A stretch of DNA of 64,000 nt. Source: Legionella sp. Lineage in GTDB: Bacteria > Pseudomonadota > Gammaproteobacteria > Legionellales > Legionellaceae. How positions within the stretch are numbered: the first letter of the stretch is position 1; each line of letters opens with the position of its first letter. The stretch covers positions 1 to 64,000 of the forward strand of contig JARLJR010000013.1 in NCBI GenBank assembly GCA_031291095.1, written 5' to 3'. The notes beneath the pieces were generated by a model. That model did no database searches. It was not told the DNA's origin and was given only the letters and a program-made list of their open reading frames with translations. Shown piece after piece: positions 25,483 through 36,053 of this stretch. Both the position numbers and the translations under genes were made by a program.

Positions 25483-26544
25483 TTATACGGTAAATGACGA
25501 TTTAGTATGTTCCATCTCGTGTTGAACATCAAAATCTAAGTTGAACTCAAGTTCTCGGCTCAAAACTTTTAATAAAAAAGGAAGTGTAATATTTTTTTCC
25601 TCTAGCAAAGGATCGGCGGAGTTAAGTTCGATTTTATTTTTGGCTGCAAGGTAGTTTATTTTTTCACTACTCATTAATTCTTTAATTCCTTGAGCCTCTT
25701 TGAGCATTTCCGATGGAATTTTTTTGCCATTAACACGAAGACGCAGTTGCATTTGTTCAAGTAAGTTGGTCGCGATTTCTTCATTCTGAATCGAGCAATA
25801 AAGCGCTAAAAAAGGCTCCAAACGGTCTTTTGCTATTTCAGAAAGACACAAGGAACAATCTGCACCACGCTCCAACATGAGGGCTGCCTCCTTATAATGC
25901 CCACCTGCTACAAAACCATTTGCGGCCTGATTTAAAAAAGAACGAGCAGATAATTGAGCCTCTCGTTCCAGAGCGCTAAGATGAGCACTGGATTCAGAGT
26001 CTTCTTTTACTCCACATACGTCTAATAATTCCTCTACTAAAGCAGTAGAACCCGATCGTGCTGCATGATAAATTGCATGAGGATAATAGACAGTACCCTT
26101 TAGAATATTCATCAAAGTGGCTGTGTTATCTGCATCCACAGAACCCTCTACTACAGATGAAAGTAATGAGTAATCTTTTATAAGCCAGGACTCTATTTGC
26201 TTGGAAGCCCCACCTTGTGATGCGCCTAAGACCCGTTCTTTAAGATACTTTTTATAATCAGGAAGCTCCAAAATGGCATCAAAATTTCCTGCTCGGGCAT
26301 AACCCCGTATTGCACTACATATATAGCTTGGAGCGGGATCACTACCCAAATATTTATTAACTTGCTCTACATCACTAGCTAAAGCCGCGCCATAAATTGC
26401 ATCTTCTACTTTGGCGCCAAGATCAAGAATTTTATCTAAAGCGTCCATTTTTTTGTGCTGAGCCAAATAACTTGCAATCGTAAAACCACGATATTGCAAA
26501 TTAATAAAAGCATCTTGTATGGTGCGTAATGTAGTCATTTCCAT
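25483..26544 (-). CDS. Ankyrin-like repeat protein, possible effector
   Basis: A 353-residue helical-repeat protein. Degenerate ankyrin units are visible: GFTIASYLAQHKKMDALDKI LDLGAKVEDAIYGAALASD, then AIRGYARAGNFDAILEL, YHAARSGSTALVEELLD, and GFVAGGHYKEAALMLERGAD. The A..G....L..LL..GA pattern is clear though the loops are atypical. No signal peptide or membrane helix. It follows the giant SecA-like gene on the same strand at an 84-base distance and may be cotranscribed with it. The first ATG (26544) and Met3 are both possible; AAGGA fits Met3 better. Eukaryote-like repeat content suggests a host-directed role, which is inference. Confidence 0.7.
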   Translation of the reverse strand: MEMTTLRTIQDAFINLQYRGFTIASYLAQHKKMDALDKILDLGAKVEDAIYGAALASDVEQVNKYLGSDPAPSYICSAIRGYARAGNFDAILELPDYKKYLKERVLGASQGGASKQIESWLIKDYSLLSSVVEGSVDADNTATLMNILKGTVYYPHAIYHAARSGSTALVEELLDVCGVKEDSESSAHLSALEREAQLSARSFLNQAANGFVAGGHYKEAALMLERGADCSLCLSEIAKDRLEPFLALYCSIQNEEIATNLLEQMQLRLRVNGKKIPSEMLKEAQGIKELMSSEKINYLAAKNKIELNSADPLLEEKNITLPFLLKVLSRELEFNLDFDVQHEMEHTKSSFTV

Positions 26545-26628
26545 TCCTTATACGATTAAATTTTATCCTATTATCCAATAATAGCGCTATTTTGACAAAA
26601 CAATATCATAAATCATAATCTCCCCGAT

Positions 26629-29600
26629 TTATAACGAGATACGTATTCTTTCTTCTTCCGGCTGTTCTTCGTGGTTCATATTTAGATTCTCATCCTCAGC
26701 AGGGGGTTCTGGTCCATCAAACTGTTTGGAGGATCCCATTTCCTTTTCATCCTTATGAGCGTTTTCTGCTTTTGCTGATTCATGATTCATTACTGAATCA
26801 GTATCTAAAATACCGGTTTCAAAAAGTTTTCGATATGAGCCATTTTCTCCACTTTTATGCAGAGACTCATCATTTGTCTCTTTTCCCTTGCTCTTGAAAA
26901 TAGAAGCGATACCACTACCTATATTGCGTATAAATTTTCCTATACTCTCAAAAACATTCGAGGCATCAGGAAATACTTTACCCGTTCCATTGGCCCAAGC
27001 CCGTAAATCGGCAAAAGGTTTTCTTGCATCTTCAAAATGAACAAAGGGAATTAGATTAGCTAGTCCTTTTAAGGTGGCAATAACAGGAATAGACCAATGA
27101 GAATATTTGACTGAGCGCCCATCATGTCCAGGACTGTAGTGGTCATAAACAATGTTGCTTGCGGCAGAATATTTATTGATATCAAAATCAGTAATTAATT
27201 TTTTCGTTGTCTCATTCAATTCTAATTTAGGGACATCAGCATTCAATTTTTTTGCACAATCAGCATCAATATCTTTCACATTACTTTGCAAAACCGCCCA
27301 GGCTTTCTGAACACTATTTCTATATTCATCAAGATGAGCCTGCACTTTATTTATGTCAATGGTATCTTCCTGGAGTTCTTTTTGAATCCGCGGCCATTGC
27401 TCATTCCAGGCTTTATCCGATTTATCGAAAAATGCAGTCCATGCTGGAGTCAATTTTTTTTGTTTTGCTTGATCAACATGGCGTAACATATCTTCAAAAA
27501 AATTGTCGGTAAGTGTTTTTCGAAAGTCACCGACGCTATTTTTAATTAAACGTTCACATTGTTTATTTCTATCCATAATGGCTTGTTCACGTTCAATATA
27601 GGCTTCTGCATTGTGATAGTATTCAGCTCCAAGTGCTTCTTTACCTAATTGTTTTTTCAACCGCTGCTTATCAATAACTAATGAGGTATCGCCTTCCGCT
27701 CCAAAGCGTCCTGCGCGCCCAATAATTTGCTCCAAATCACGAACTCGAGGTAAATAAGTGAGCATGACATTAAGGCCATGCTTTTTCGCAGCATCTTTTA
27801 ATGCTATATCGGTACCACGACCAATCATATCAGTAGATACAGTAATTTGCCCTGGCCTACCTGCTATATCTATTCTGCTTTTTTCATCCTTTAAAGAGAG
27901 TTGACTATGAACATGCTGAAGGTCTTCTTTAAATACTTTATTTAATTTTTCAAATAACTTAAGGCTTTCCTCATCATTTTCCGCAATAATCAAAATAGGT
28001 TGATTTTTTGCTCGTGCTTCTTTTATTTGCTCTACTAAAACTTTAAATTGTTGATGTTCATTCTTGGTTAACTGAATTGCTTTATCTCGACGGTTTAATC
28101 CTTTATCTCTAGGCACATCGATAAATTGCATTTTAGTTGCGCCTTCACCGTAGAATTCACGTGCCTCCTCTCGTTCCAAAATAGAGCCTGCTGTACCAGT
28201 AACCGCTTTTAAAGTACCCTCATCATAGTCATCAAGTAAATTCTTACTTGTTGTTGAATAAACAATTTGTTTTTCATCTGGGACATAAAAAGCTTGTTCA
28301 CATTTAGCCAATTCATCACGAAGCAATGGGTCAGATTCGCGACTCGGATTTTGCCTTGCCAGATTTAAACGTGCATGCAAACATTGATGCACCCCAAATG
28401 AGAATTTAGAGCTTTTTGAAACCCTGTTTCCAAATAATAATTGTCCTTCACTAGAAATTTTGGGGCCGTTAGGCGTACTAATTAGCGTATCAGGCTCAAT
28501 TACGAAGTCTTCTTTAAATTTTAATTGAGACGCTGTTACTGCCGAAACTTGCCATTGTTCAATTTGGGCATTAGATAATGCTTTTAAACGCATTAATTGG
28601 CTTGCAGTGCAATTTCCGCTGGCAAATTGAATAAATTTCTCGCGGCTGACATCAATATCTGCATAATACAGCTCAATAGGAGACATTTTATGCTTGCCAT
28701 CAATTGGCGGTTTTAGATCAAATGACTCCTGAGAAAAATAATCCATCAACAATGGATAAACCCATTGCATACCCTGGATACTTTCATCGCCTTCTTTAGA
28801 AAAATTAAAGCGAGTATCTGCAACATCAAAATAAGTTTTATCTGCTTCATCAAGTAATAGAGCTCTTTTCTTAGGATCTGAATCAATGACCAGATCTCCT
28901 TGTCCTAAGCTTCGGGCTTTATTTCTAAACAAACTTAAATTTGATGGGTCAGAAAAGTTAATTCCTCCTTTTTGGTATTGGGAGGGATCACTACCTGCAA
29001 AAATCATGCTTGTTTTCGCGCCAATTAACTCAAAATAAGCTTGAAACTCTACATAATCTCGGGTTGCTAATTGGGCATCACTGGTTACAAAATCCACTGT
29101 ATTTCCCATAGCATACTGGCATGCTAAGGAAATCATCATAATTCTCGATTTACCTTCACCAGTACCAATTTCGCTCGTAACATGTCCTGGGGTTTTCATG
29201 GAAGTTAAAATTGCCATATATTGGGTCGTATTAATTTCCATTGAGTTGCCATCTTGTCCTTTACTACGATGTAACAACTCTGCAGCAGCCGCAACCAATG
29301 TGTCATAATCTGCTTTTTTGGGATCTTTGCCTTTATAGCTTTCTAATATTTTCAGTAATTCATCAATAGATTTTTCGCGCATATCCATCGTGATTTGATG
29401 GAATTTTTGGAAATAAACTTTGCCTTCAGCCATTTCCTGATCTGTTGGTGGATGGCCGTTAATCTCAAATTTTGCTAATTGTTTTTCGGCATGTTCTGGT
29501 TTGAATCCATTTCGCGGATCACGTTGACAAGGATGTTTTCCAAAGTTAGTAACGATTTGTTCCATCGTAGCATCATATCGGTCACCTGTTCCTGTCGCTA

Positions 29601-32600
29601 TCTTATGCATTTGCATTGCCTGTGCACAGTCAGGGAAGGGCGCTTTTGCATACAGTTTAACTAAGGTTTCCGCAAATTTGGGACTGGCTTTTACCATGTC
29701 ACATAATTGTTTAAACTCTTTAAAGTTATAATCTTTCTCGTTATTAATTAAAGCTACTGCTGCTTTTAAAACAATTGATTGATGTTCATCAGGAAGCTCA
29801 TTAACGGTTTCCAATAATTTAACTAATCGTTCTGGCGTTAATTCTTCATCATCATCACTGTTAAATTGCAGGCATAAAGATAAAACAATATTTTTATCTG
29901 CGGTTTTTGCAAAGGATTTTCCTAGGACATCAACAAAATCATTTAAATAGTTTAATAACTCCCCATTTTTTTCGGGTGAGTAATTTTGTAAATGATGATC
30001 AAATAAATCAAGAAACTGTTTCTTGCTGTTAGGATTTTCACCCGCTATCTTATCTATTTTTTGATACAGAAGATCGAAAACTTTAGGGTAAGTTCCTAAT
30101 TCTTTTTGTTGTTTGGTTAATTCTTTTTGTGCATCTTTTGTTTGATCTCTAAAAGTGGCAATGCCTTTTAAATCCTTATCCAATGCCTCAACAAAGGCGG
30201 CTAACTTAGCATCATCCTCAAGTAAATCAGGACTTTTAGCGGCCTCTAGAGCCTCACCTTTTCCTAACTCATTAAGAAACTTGCTATTAAAAAGTAAATG
30301 GTTAATTAAATCTTTGTTTAAAGCGAGGCTAGGATGTTTTTCAATGAGTGCGGTTAACTTATCTTGGTAACGTTTTTCGAATAATTCCCGTTCTTCCTCA
30401 GACATAGACTCGGGACTAACTAAATAAACAGCTAAAGTAAGAAAAGCAGGATTATTGGCAAGAGCCATAGCGTTTTCTGCTGAAAACTCACGTGCATTGA
30501 TTTCTTCGAGTTTCTCTTTATAACTTTGCAAAACTGTCGTATCTTCAACACCTGAGTTTTGAATAAAATCTTCTACTGATTCGATTTGCCCTGCAAAATC
30601 AATTTGGTTCTTAAATCCTTCAATTATTTCTTTTAATTTATCAGTCTCAACAGCCTTTTTAGGTTCTAAATTCTTAAGAATAGACTGAAGCTCTGCTTGT
30701 TGTTGATTAAAATATGGAGTTTCAGGTCTGACTACAGTACTTACTGATGTAAGCTGTTCTGTAGGTGTTTTCAAAAGAACATCGAGAACTCTGGGTGTTA
30801 TGTCTACTTGCGATACATTAGGATTTTTAAAATCTCTCATTGCAGGCAATATGGTCTCTAAATAAAGTATTGCCTTTTCATCCAAATTAGCTACTGCATA
30901 TTGCCCTGGTTTGGTTTCAACAAAGAACTCTCCTACCAGTTCATCAGGAGTGTTACGTAAAAGATTTCGTTCCGCTGCGATTAAATTAATAAAATCATCT
31001 GTAGCATTGTTTCTACTAATATAATCAAGTAATCGAACGAATGGATTTTTTACATCATCTAATGGTTGGACGTTGGTAAATAAACCCTGACTTGAAGTTA
31101 ATTTTGAAATAAAAATATTGGTTTCTGAACGGCTTAAAGGTTCACAGATACCAATAATTTTTTCAACTATTGTTTTATATTGGCCGTTATCTGTAGGTCC
31201 AGAAAACTGAAGCAACATTTTCTTAATCTGATTTTGTTGGCTTTCATTAAAACGACTGGCGATTAACTGTTCAACATCATAAGGTATTCCTTTTTTGCCA
31301 TAATTTTCTACAAATTCTTCTGGTAAGTACTCAACAAGATTGCTTCCATTTTTAAATTTAAAGCCTTTAACTACATCCATGACTTCGTCAGTACTATTAT
31401 TTACGGCATGACAAAGAGCAAGAAAATCATCCCCATTTACGGTCTTATTATTTTGAGCAGAAAATTTCCTCAGTATAGAATAAAGCTCTCTTTGTCGTTC
31501 TGGAGCCTCTTGATTTGGGCCATTTTGGAAAATTTCTGTGCGCAGCCTCTCAAAATCGTCAGCTCCTAATTTAAAAGAACTAATAAGGCGTACCAAGTCA
31601 ATAGCAACAGACCGGCCAATCGAAGGATCAGATACAAATTTTTCTTCCATTGCTTTTAAGGTAGCTACATGTTCAAAAAATAGCGTCCCCTTTTTATAAT
31701 CCGCATCAGCATAATCTTTCATGCCCTCATAAACACAAGTTTCATTATAATCCTTGTATTTCGCTACAATCTCTTTTAATGCTCCATAAGCCTCCGCCAG
31801 TTTTCTATCATTTTCAATAAGTGTTGCAGGATTCCAGGTTGCGTAACAGGTAGAAATAAGCAAAATCATACGAGTTACAACTGGTAAAGGAGGAGCGCTC
31901 TCTAATTCAGTCAACTGAGTCAATAAAAGAGAGCGAAACATGTTTTTAGCATTTTCTGGCACTACACTTGGCAAAGGAGTTTTGATAAGCATATCAAATA
32001 AGGTATCGAAATCCTTTTTAGCCTCTTCTAAGGATTTCATCGTCGCGGTGTTCGAACTGGTCGTACTGGAGGCTGCTAATATGTAAAGACGCTCTTTATC
32101 CTCAGGTAACAAATTAGTTGCATTATCAATTTTTTGCTGTGCATGACGATAAAACTCTAAAGGCAATTGCTGGTCTTTTCCTTGAGCAGCGACGTAACGG
32201 TAATAACGCTCTATGAGATCAGGTGAGCCCAAACCAATATTGTCCCATTCCCTAGGAGCTTTATAGTTTTTCGCGGTAAGTGCAGTTTTTGCATCTCTAA
32301 TTTCATGCTCCGCATTGATCTGCATTTCAGGGGTAACAAAAGCCCAGCACCTATTGGCATTGGACATTATTTTAATTGCCCCATTACTTGAAAGATCAAG
32401 AGAAGCAATATCGTTCCATTGTGCAACCCGGTTCGCTTCTTTTACCTGAGTCATTAATTCAATAATACGAGATAAGGCAGTAGGTAAGCTTTTTACATTT
32501 TTTAGGTTGCATTGCTCAGGAAGAACCAAAGGCATACCATCGGGTGTTTGAATATTTTTTAACTCTTCTTTAAATTCTTTAAATGCATTAACCAAATCAA

Positions 32601-35523
32601 TTAGATTGACAGGGGCTTGTGCTTTGCAATGTTGCTGTAACAGAGTTTCAAACCAAACACGATCGCTACCGGTAAGCCCTTTGATTACTAACATCGCATC
32701 TTGATGTTTTTCATCTAGTAAGGGCGTATAACTATTGTTTTTTGCAAAAATATCTTTATTCAGTTGATTAAATAAAGCAGGATCTTCATCAATAATTCGA
32801 TTTAATGCATCAAGGCCCTTTCCACCGGATTGAATATAGACTTGTAATAAACCATTCAAATTAACTTCAGGAGCTTTAGCTATTATTTGTTCTATTTTTC
32901 CTTTAGCCTGGGGATCGGCGCTCACTAACTGGTTTAGTAAATGATCAGCAAAATCAACTTTTGCTTCAGCATAATTACTAATAAAATCTTTGGCTGCAGA
33001 AGCCTCTGTTCCAAATAGCTCGTTCAACACGGAGCTTGCATTAGAATCCTGCATATTTGATTCAAAAACTGACCGTAGCTTAGATGAGTTTTCTAAGAGA
33101 AATTGAAATTTTTCAGTGTTAAACTCCCCATTTTTATCAAAACTTAGCTCAAATAACTTATTCTGCTGCGCGCTGTTTAATAACAGCATTTGTGGCAAAT
33201 ACTGTCTAAATAATTGATGTGCATTTTTATTATAAGTACCGTGATTAAGGTCATTCCATGCTGTTTCAATTGGATGACCTTTTGAAATGGCTAGCCAAGT
33301 AGTAAATTGAGCGTGGGTTATCGCAACTTCCTTAGGTTCACCTTTGGCTTGTACTTGTAGCGGAGCATACTCACTAATTAATTTTAAATTAGGATCGAAA
33401 TCAATAAAGTTGTTATAGCCTTGGGTTTTCATACTAAAACCTGGAGGCAAGTTCTTTAGATCCAATCCATATTTAAATTGATCATGATGTAACAATAATT
33501 CTTCGCATGCTGCTTTCGATAAGCCTAATCGTGAGTCTTTGGACTCTTCAGCTGATAAGTGCCCAAACCATATACCCCATAGCTTATCTACATTTGTATC
33601 AGAACTGGAAACCAGATAGCTTTTTGAACTTTTTTCTAACTGCCCACCTTGTAGTGCGCTTTTAAACTTCTCTAAATTATAAACAACAGGATCACCAGGA
33701 GAACCAGGAGAACCCACTTCGGCTGATCGTTCTGTAGAGGATTCTACAGCGACCTCAACTTGTTGTTCTTGTTGCAATTCAACATCAACTGATAAGCTTT
33801 GTTTACCTAATTTTTCTCTTTTTCTAACTTCCTTAGCGATACCAGTATCATCATCTGGGATGACGATTTTCTTATCTAATGAGCTTAAATTTCTTTTTCT
33901 TATGTAGTCAGATGTTGCCTCATCAATTGCTCGCTGTTCCTTACTCGATTGATACGCTTCAGGTAGACTAATATCGATTCCCACTTGCCTGCTTTGTACA
34001 AATTCCGCAATTTCTTTAACTGCATTTGCACTTAACTGATTATTCGGGTCAATAAATTTCAATGCAGGTAAACCGCTCTCTGACATGGTCAATAGCATTG
34101 ATTTTAAATTAAATAAAAATCGTTCTTGAGTTTTCTCGTCACTTAAGTCAACCTCAGTTAAATCAAGTGTCAACATTTTAAATGGCAAAGGATTATTGCT
34201 GCTATTATAAGCAATTAAACCCTCCAATGCGGCCGATTCACCTTGAATTACCAGCTCATCCAAAGTCTTATCGATACCAGTGCTTTTAAATTTTTCATTA
34301 ACAAGCAGTAAAAATAATTGGTAGTCAGAGCCACTTAATGGCGAATCTACTTTTTGGCCAGGAAAATTAATTTTAGAATGAAAAATTTGTAATTCAGAAA
34401 GTTTTGCCGCAACCATAGGATGCTGAGCCAATATTTCCTGAACTGATGAGCCAACATATGAAAATAACTGAGACAAGGCTTCTGGTTGTATCAAGCCATT
34501 GTGAAAATTTTTCTGCATTTGGCCATTAAGACTGCTGGCTAAATTAGGATCTAACTTAATGGCTGACAGTTGATCTTCATAAACATGATTACGAATAGCT
34601 CGTAAACTATGTTCAAGTTTTGCAAATTTAGCTGCTTTGGAATTGCTGGCTACATCATTTGCTAGTGCTTCATCTTGATATAAATGATGCAAAGCTACAT
34701 ATCCACCAGATGGTTTTCCTGTTTTATCATTTATTGTTTTAACGTTACCAGAAATTGTAGGTGCCTCAGGAAACGCTGAATAATTTCTATTTGGAGGAAT
34801 AGTGACATTAAAACGTATCGCGTCTTCGACTTCCTTTTTTTGAGCTTCACTAACAGCCTCTTCTGAAGTCATTTTATAGCTAACGTTTCTGCTTATAGGA
34901 TCGACATTAATAATTACAGAGGCCCACTTGGGTGTAGAGCCCTCCATATGACCATTCAAATTAACCATCAATGGAATAGAATAAGGTTTTGTATCATTCG
35001 TATGTTTTTGCCGTTCATTACATAGGATGGCACCGATGTCCTTTACGCTAAAATTAGCAATATGAATCTTATCAGCCATCCCAGTGTTTAGAATAAATCG
35101 TTTAATATCTAAGGTGGTCAAGGATTCATGAGAACCCAATTGTGATTTTAAATATTTTTCTTGGATACCCGCAGAATTAACATCTCGAACCAAATAAATT
35201 TGTTTTGCATCAGCCAATTCTTGTTGTATTGGCACTATCGCTATTCGCGCGGCGATTTCATCAAACTCAAAATCTTTTTCTTGTTCTTCTGAGGAGACAA
35301 TATGAAGGCAAGAAGCAAGAAGAGAACGAAGTTCATCATATTCTCTCTTATCTGATTGATTTATTTCTTCCCAATCAAAGTGAGCGGGGAGATTATCTTC
35401 AATAAATTGACATGCTTTATTGAAAGCATCTTTAGATAATTTACTTGCTTCCTGATTAAGTCCTAAATCTATTTTGTATAGTGATAGCAACTTATCTATG
35501 ACACCTTGTTCTATTTGAGCCAT
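26629..35523 (-). CDS. Giant 2964-residue protein with a SecA-type ATPase motor; possible Dot/Icm effector
   Basis: The first 2000 residues are mostly helical and match no family I can name. Residues about 2100-2640 form a SecA-like helicase core: Walker A GTGEGKS (near 2120), motif II LLLDEADKTYFD (near 2225), VTGTAGS (near 2440), STDMIGRGTDI (near 2563) and QIIGRAGRFG (near 2600). These match the SecA motifs GEGKT, GTAGT, NMAGRGTDI and QLRGRAGRQG. Real SecA is about 900 residues. After a coiled-coil region a short hydrophobic stretch (IPVIATLKGLANLIPF) is followed by a polar tail ending EEQPEEERIRISL, which resembles the glutamate-rich E-block of Dot/Icm signals. The frame is intact over 8.9 kb, so the gene is under selection. 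A protein-remodelling or translocating ATPase acting in a host is plausible but unproven. Confidence 0.8.
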   Translation of the reverse strand: MAQIEQGVIDKLLSLYKIDLGLNQEASKLSKDAFNKACQFIEDNLPAHFDWEEINQSDKREYDELRSLLASCLHIVSSEEQEKDFEFDEIAARIAIVPIQQELADAKQIYLVRDVNSAGIQEKYLKSQLGSHESLTTLDIKRFILNTGMADKIHIANFSVKDIGAILCNERQKHTNDTKPYSIPLMVNLNGHMEGSTPKWASVIINVDPISRNVSYKMTSEEAVSEAQKKEVEDAIRFNVTIPPNRNYSAFPEAPTISGNVKTINDKTGKPSGGYVALHHLYQDEALANDVASNSKAAKFAKLEHSLRAIRNHVYEDQLSAIKLDPNLASSLNGQMQKNFHNGLIQPEALSQLFSYVGSSVQEILAQHPMVAAKLSELQIFHSKINFPGQKVDSPLSGSDYQLFLLLVNEKFKSTGIDKTLDELVIQGESAALEGLIAYNSSNNPLPFKMLTLDLTEVDLSDEKTQERFLFNLKSMLLTMSESGLPALKFIDPNNQLSANAVKEIAEFVQSRQVGIDISLPEAYQSSKEQRAIDEATSDYIRKRNLSSLDKKIVIPDDDTGIAKEVRKREKLGKQSLSVDVELQQEQQVEVAVESSTERSAEVGSPGSPGDPVVYNLEKFKSALQGGQLEKSSKSYLVSSSDTNVDKLWGIWFGHLSAEESKDSRLGLSKAACEELLLHHDQFKYGLDLKNLPPGFSMKTQGYNNFIDFDPNLKLISEYAPLQVQAKGEPKEVAITHAQFTTWLAISKGHPIETAWNDLNHGTYNKNAHQLFRQYLPQMLLLNSAQQNKLFELSFDKNGEFNTEKFQFLLENSSKLRSVFESNMQDSNASSVLNELFGTEASAAKDFISNYAEAKVDFADHLLNQLVSADPQAKGKIEQIIAKAPEVNLNGLLQVYIQSGGKGLDALNRIIDEDPALFNQLNKDIFAKNNSYTPLLDEKHQDAMLVIKGLTGSDRVWFETLLQQHCKAQAPVNLIDLVNAFKEFKEELKNIQTPDGMPLVLPEQCNLKNVKSLPTALSRIIELMTQVKEANRVAQWNDIASLDLSSNGAIKIMSNANRCWAFVTPEMQINAEHEIRDAKTALTAKNYKAPREWDNIGLGSPDLIERYYRYVAAQGKDQQLPLEFYRHAQQKIDNATNLLPEDKERLYILAASSTTSSNTATMKSLEEAKKDFDTLFDMLIKTPLPSVVPENAKNMFRSLLLTQLTELESAPPLPVVTRMILLISTCYATWNPATLIENDRKLAEAYGALKEIVAKYKDYNETCVYEGMKDYADADYKKGTLFFEHVATLKAMEEKFVSDPSIGRSVAIDLVRLISSFKLGADDFERLRTEIFQNGPNQEAPERQRELYSILRKFSAQNNKTVNGDDFLALCHAVNNSTDEVMDVVKGFKFKNGSNLVEYLPEEFVENYGKKGIPYDVEQLIASRFNESQQNQIKKMLLQFSGPTDNGQYKTIVEKIIGICEPLSRSETNIFISKLTSSQGLFTNVQPLDDVKNPFVRLLDYISRNNATDDFINLIAAERNLLRNTPDELVGEFFVETKPGQYAVANLDEKAILYLETILPAMRDFKNPNVSQVDITPRVLDVLLKTPTEQLTSVSTVVRPETPYFNQQQAELQSILKNLEPKKAVETDKLKEIIEGFKNQIDFAGQIESVEDFIQNSGVEDTTVLQSYKEKLEEINAREFSAENAMALANNPAFLTLAVYLVSPESMSEEERELFEKRYQDKLTALIEKHPSLALNKDLINHLLFNSKFLNELGKGEALEAAKSPDLLEDDAKLAAFVEALDKDLKGIATFRDQTKDAQKELTKQQKELGTYPKVFDLLYQKIDKIAGENPNSKKQFLDLFDHHLQNYSPEKNGELLNYLNDFVDVLGKSFAKTADKNIVLSLCLQFNSDDDEELTPERLVKLLETVNELPDEHQSIVLKAAVALINNEKDYNFKEFKQLCDMVKASPKFAETLVKLYAKAPFPDCAQAMQMHKIATGTGDRYDATMEQIVTNFGKHPCQRDPRNGFKPEHAEKQLAKFEINGHPPTDQEMAEGKVYFQKFHQITMDMREKSIDELLKILESYKGKDPKKADYDTLVAAAAELLHRSKGQDGNSMEINTTQYMAILTSMKTPGHVTSEIGTGEGKSRIMMISLACQYAMGNTVDFVTSDAQLATRDYVEFQAYFELIGAKTSMIFAGSDPSQYQKGGINFSDPSNLSLFRNKARSLGQGDLVIDSDPKKRALLLDEADKTYFDVADTRFNFSKEGDESIQGMQWVYPLLMDYFSQESFDLKPPIDGKHKMSPIELYYADIDVSREKFIQFASGNCTASQLMRLKALSNAQIEQWQVSAVTASQLKFKEDFVIEPDTLISTPNGPKISSEGQLLFGNRVSKSSKFSFGVHQCLHARLNLARQNPSRESDPLLRDELAKCEQAFYVPDEKQIVYSTTSKNLLDDYDEGTLKAVTGTAGSILEREEAREFYGEGATKMQFIDVPRDKGLNRRDKAIQLTKNEHQQFKVLVEQIKEARAKNQPILIIAENDEESLKLFEKLNKVFKEDLQHVHSQLSLKDEKSRIDIAGRPGQITVSTDMIGRGTDIALKDAAKKHGLNVMLTYLPRVRDLEQIIGRAGRFGAEGDTSLVIDKQRLKKQLGKEALGAEYYHNAEAYIEREQAIMDRNKQCERLIKNSVGDFRKTLTDNFFEDMLRHVDQAKQKKLTPAWTAFFDKSDKAWNEQWPRIQKELQEDTIDINKVQAHLDEYRNSVQKAWAVLQSNVKDIDADCAKKLNADVPKLELNETTKKLITDFDINKYSAASNIVYDHYSPGHDGRSVKYSHWSIPVIATLKGLANLIPFVHFEDARKPFADLRAWANGTGKVFPDASNVFESIGKFIRNIGSGIASIFKSKGKETNDESLHKSGENGSYRKLFETGILDTDSVMNHESAKAENAHKDEKEMGSSKQFDGPEPPAEDENLNMNHEEQPEEERIRISL

Positions 35524-35821
35524 ATTTAATTATCCGGGAAGTTAAAATTAGGTCAAATTGACCAATAAAATAAAAATCAGATTTTTATATGGTCATTTTT
35601 AGTATAGCAGCAAATTATTAGCCAATGGTTTAAATAGACCAATAGAAGTATTAAATAAGATATGTAAACCATACGGATATTTTAAGAGGGTGTTGTCCCA
35701 TATAGGTACAACTGGGCTCATAGAAATTCCTTGGCGATAATCCAAGGAGGGGAAAGGTCCTGAGAGATCAACACCTATTTTTTCGAATAAAAAAGTTAAT
35801 TTACAAGTACAATATCAGGTC

Positions 35822-35875
35822 AACTCTACCAAGATAAAACGCATACTTTCTTTGTTTTATCTTGGTTATAGAGTT
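35822..35875. repeat. Long inverted repeat (19-bp stem)
   Basis: AACTCTA plus CCAAGATAAAAC (35822-35840) pairs with GTTTTATCTTGG plus TAGAGTT (35854-35875), interrupted only by a 3-base bulge (TTA at 35866-35868) and a 13-base loop. It is far from either flanking start codon. It may be a structured RNA, a terminator or a mobile-element end; there is no clear T-run. Confidence 0.6.
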
Positions 35876-35972
35876 ATATTACGGGATAAAATTAAACGTA
35901 TTGTTATTTAAATAGTTATAGAAAATTTCTCTAATTTTTGTGAGGTTTAAAAATAAGTGTCGATACCTCAGG

Positions 35973-36005
35973 GTTAGGCTCTTGGCAGCCATGGGCCCAA
36001 CCTAC
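35973..36005. repeat. Palindromic intergenic repeat, family A
   Basis: GTTAGGCTCTTGG, CAGCCATGGGCCCAACCTAC: the CCATGGG centre and AACCTAC arm match the other family A copies. It lies just past the stop of the dgt-like gene. Confidence 0.6.
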
Positions 36006-36053
36006 AAGTTACAAATATAATCCTTTCAGTCGGCAAATTTTTAAGTCGAAGCA

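Larger units (their letters stand above)
35524..36053. other. 530-bp intergenic region with palindromes
   Basis: No gene seen. It holds the palindrome GGTCAAATTGACC at 35551-35563 just upstream of the giant gene, a long hairpin at 35822-35875, and a family A repeat at 35973-36005. Confidence 0.6.
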
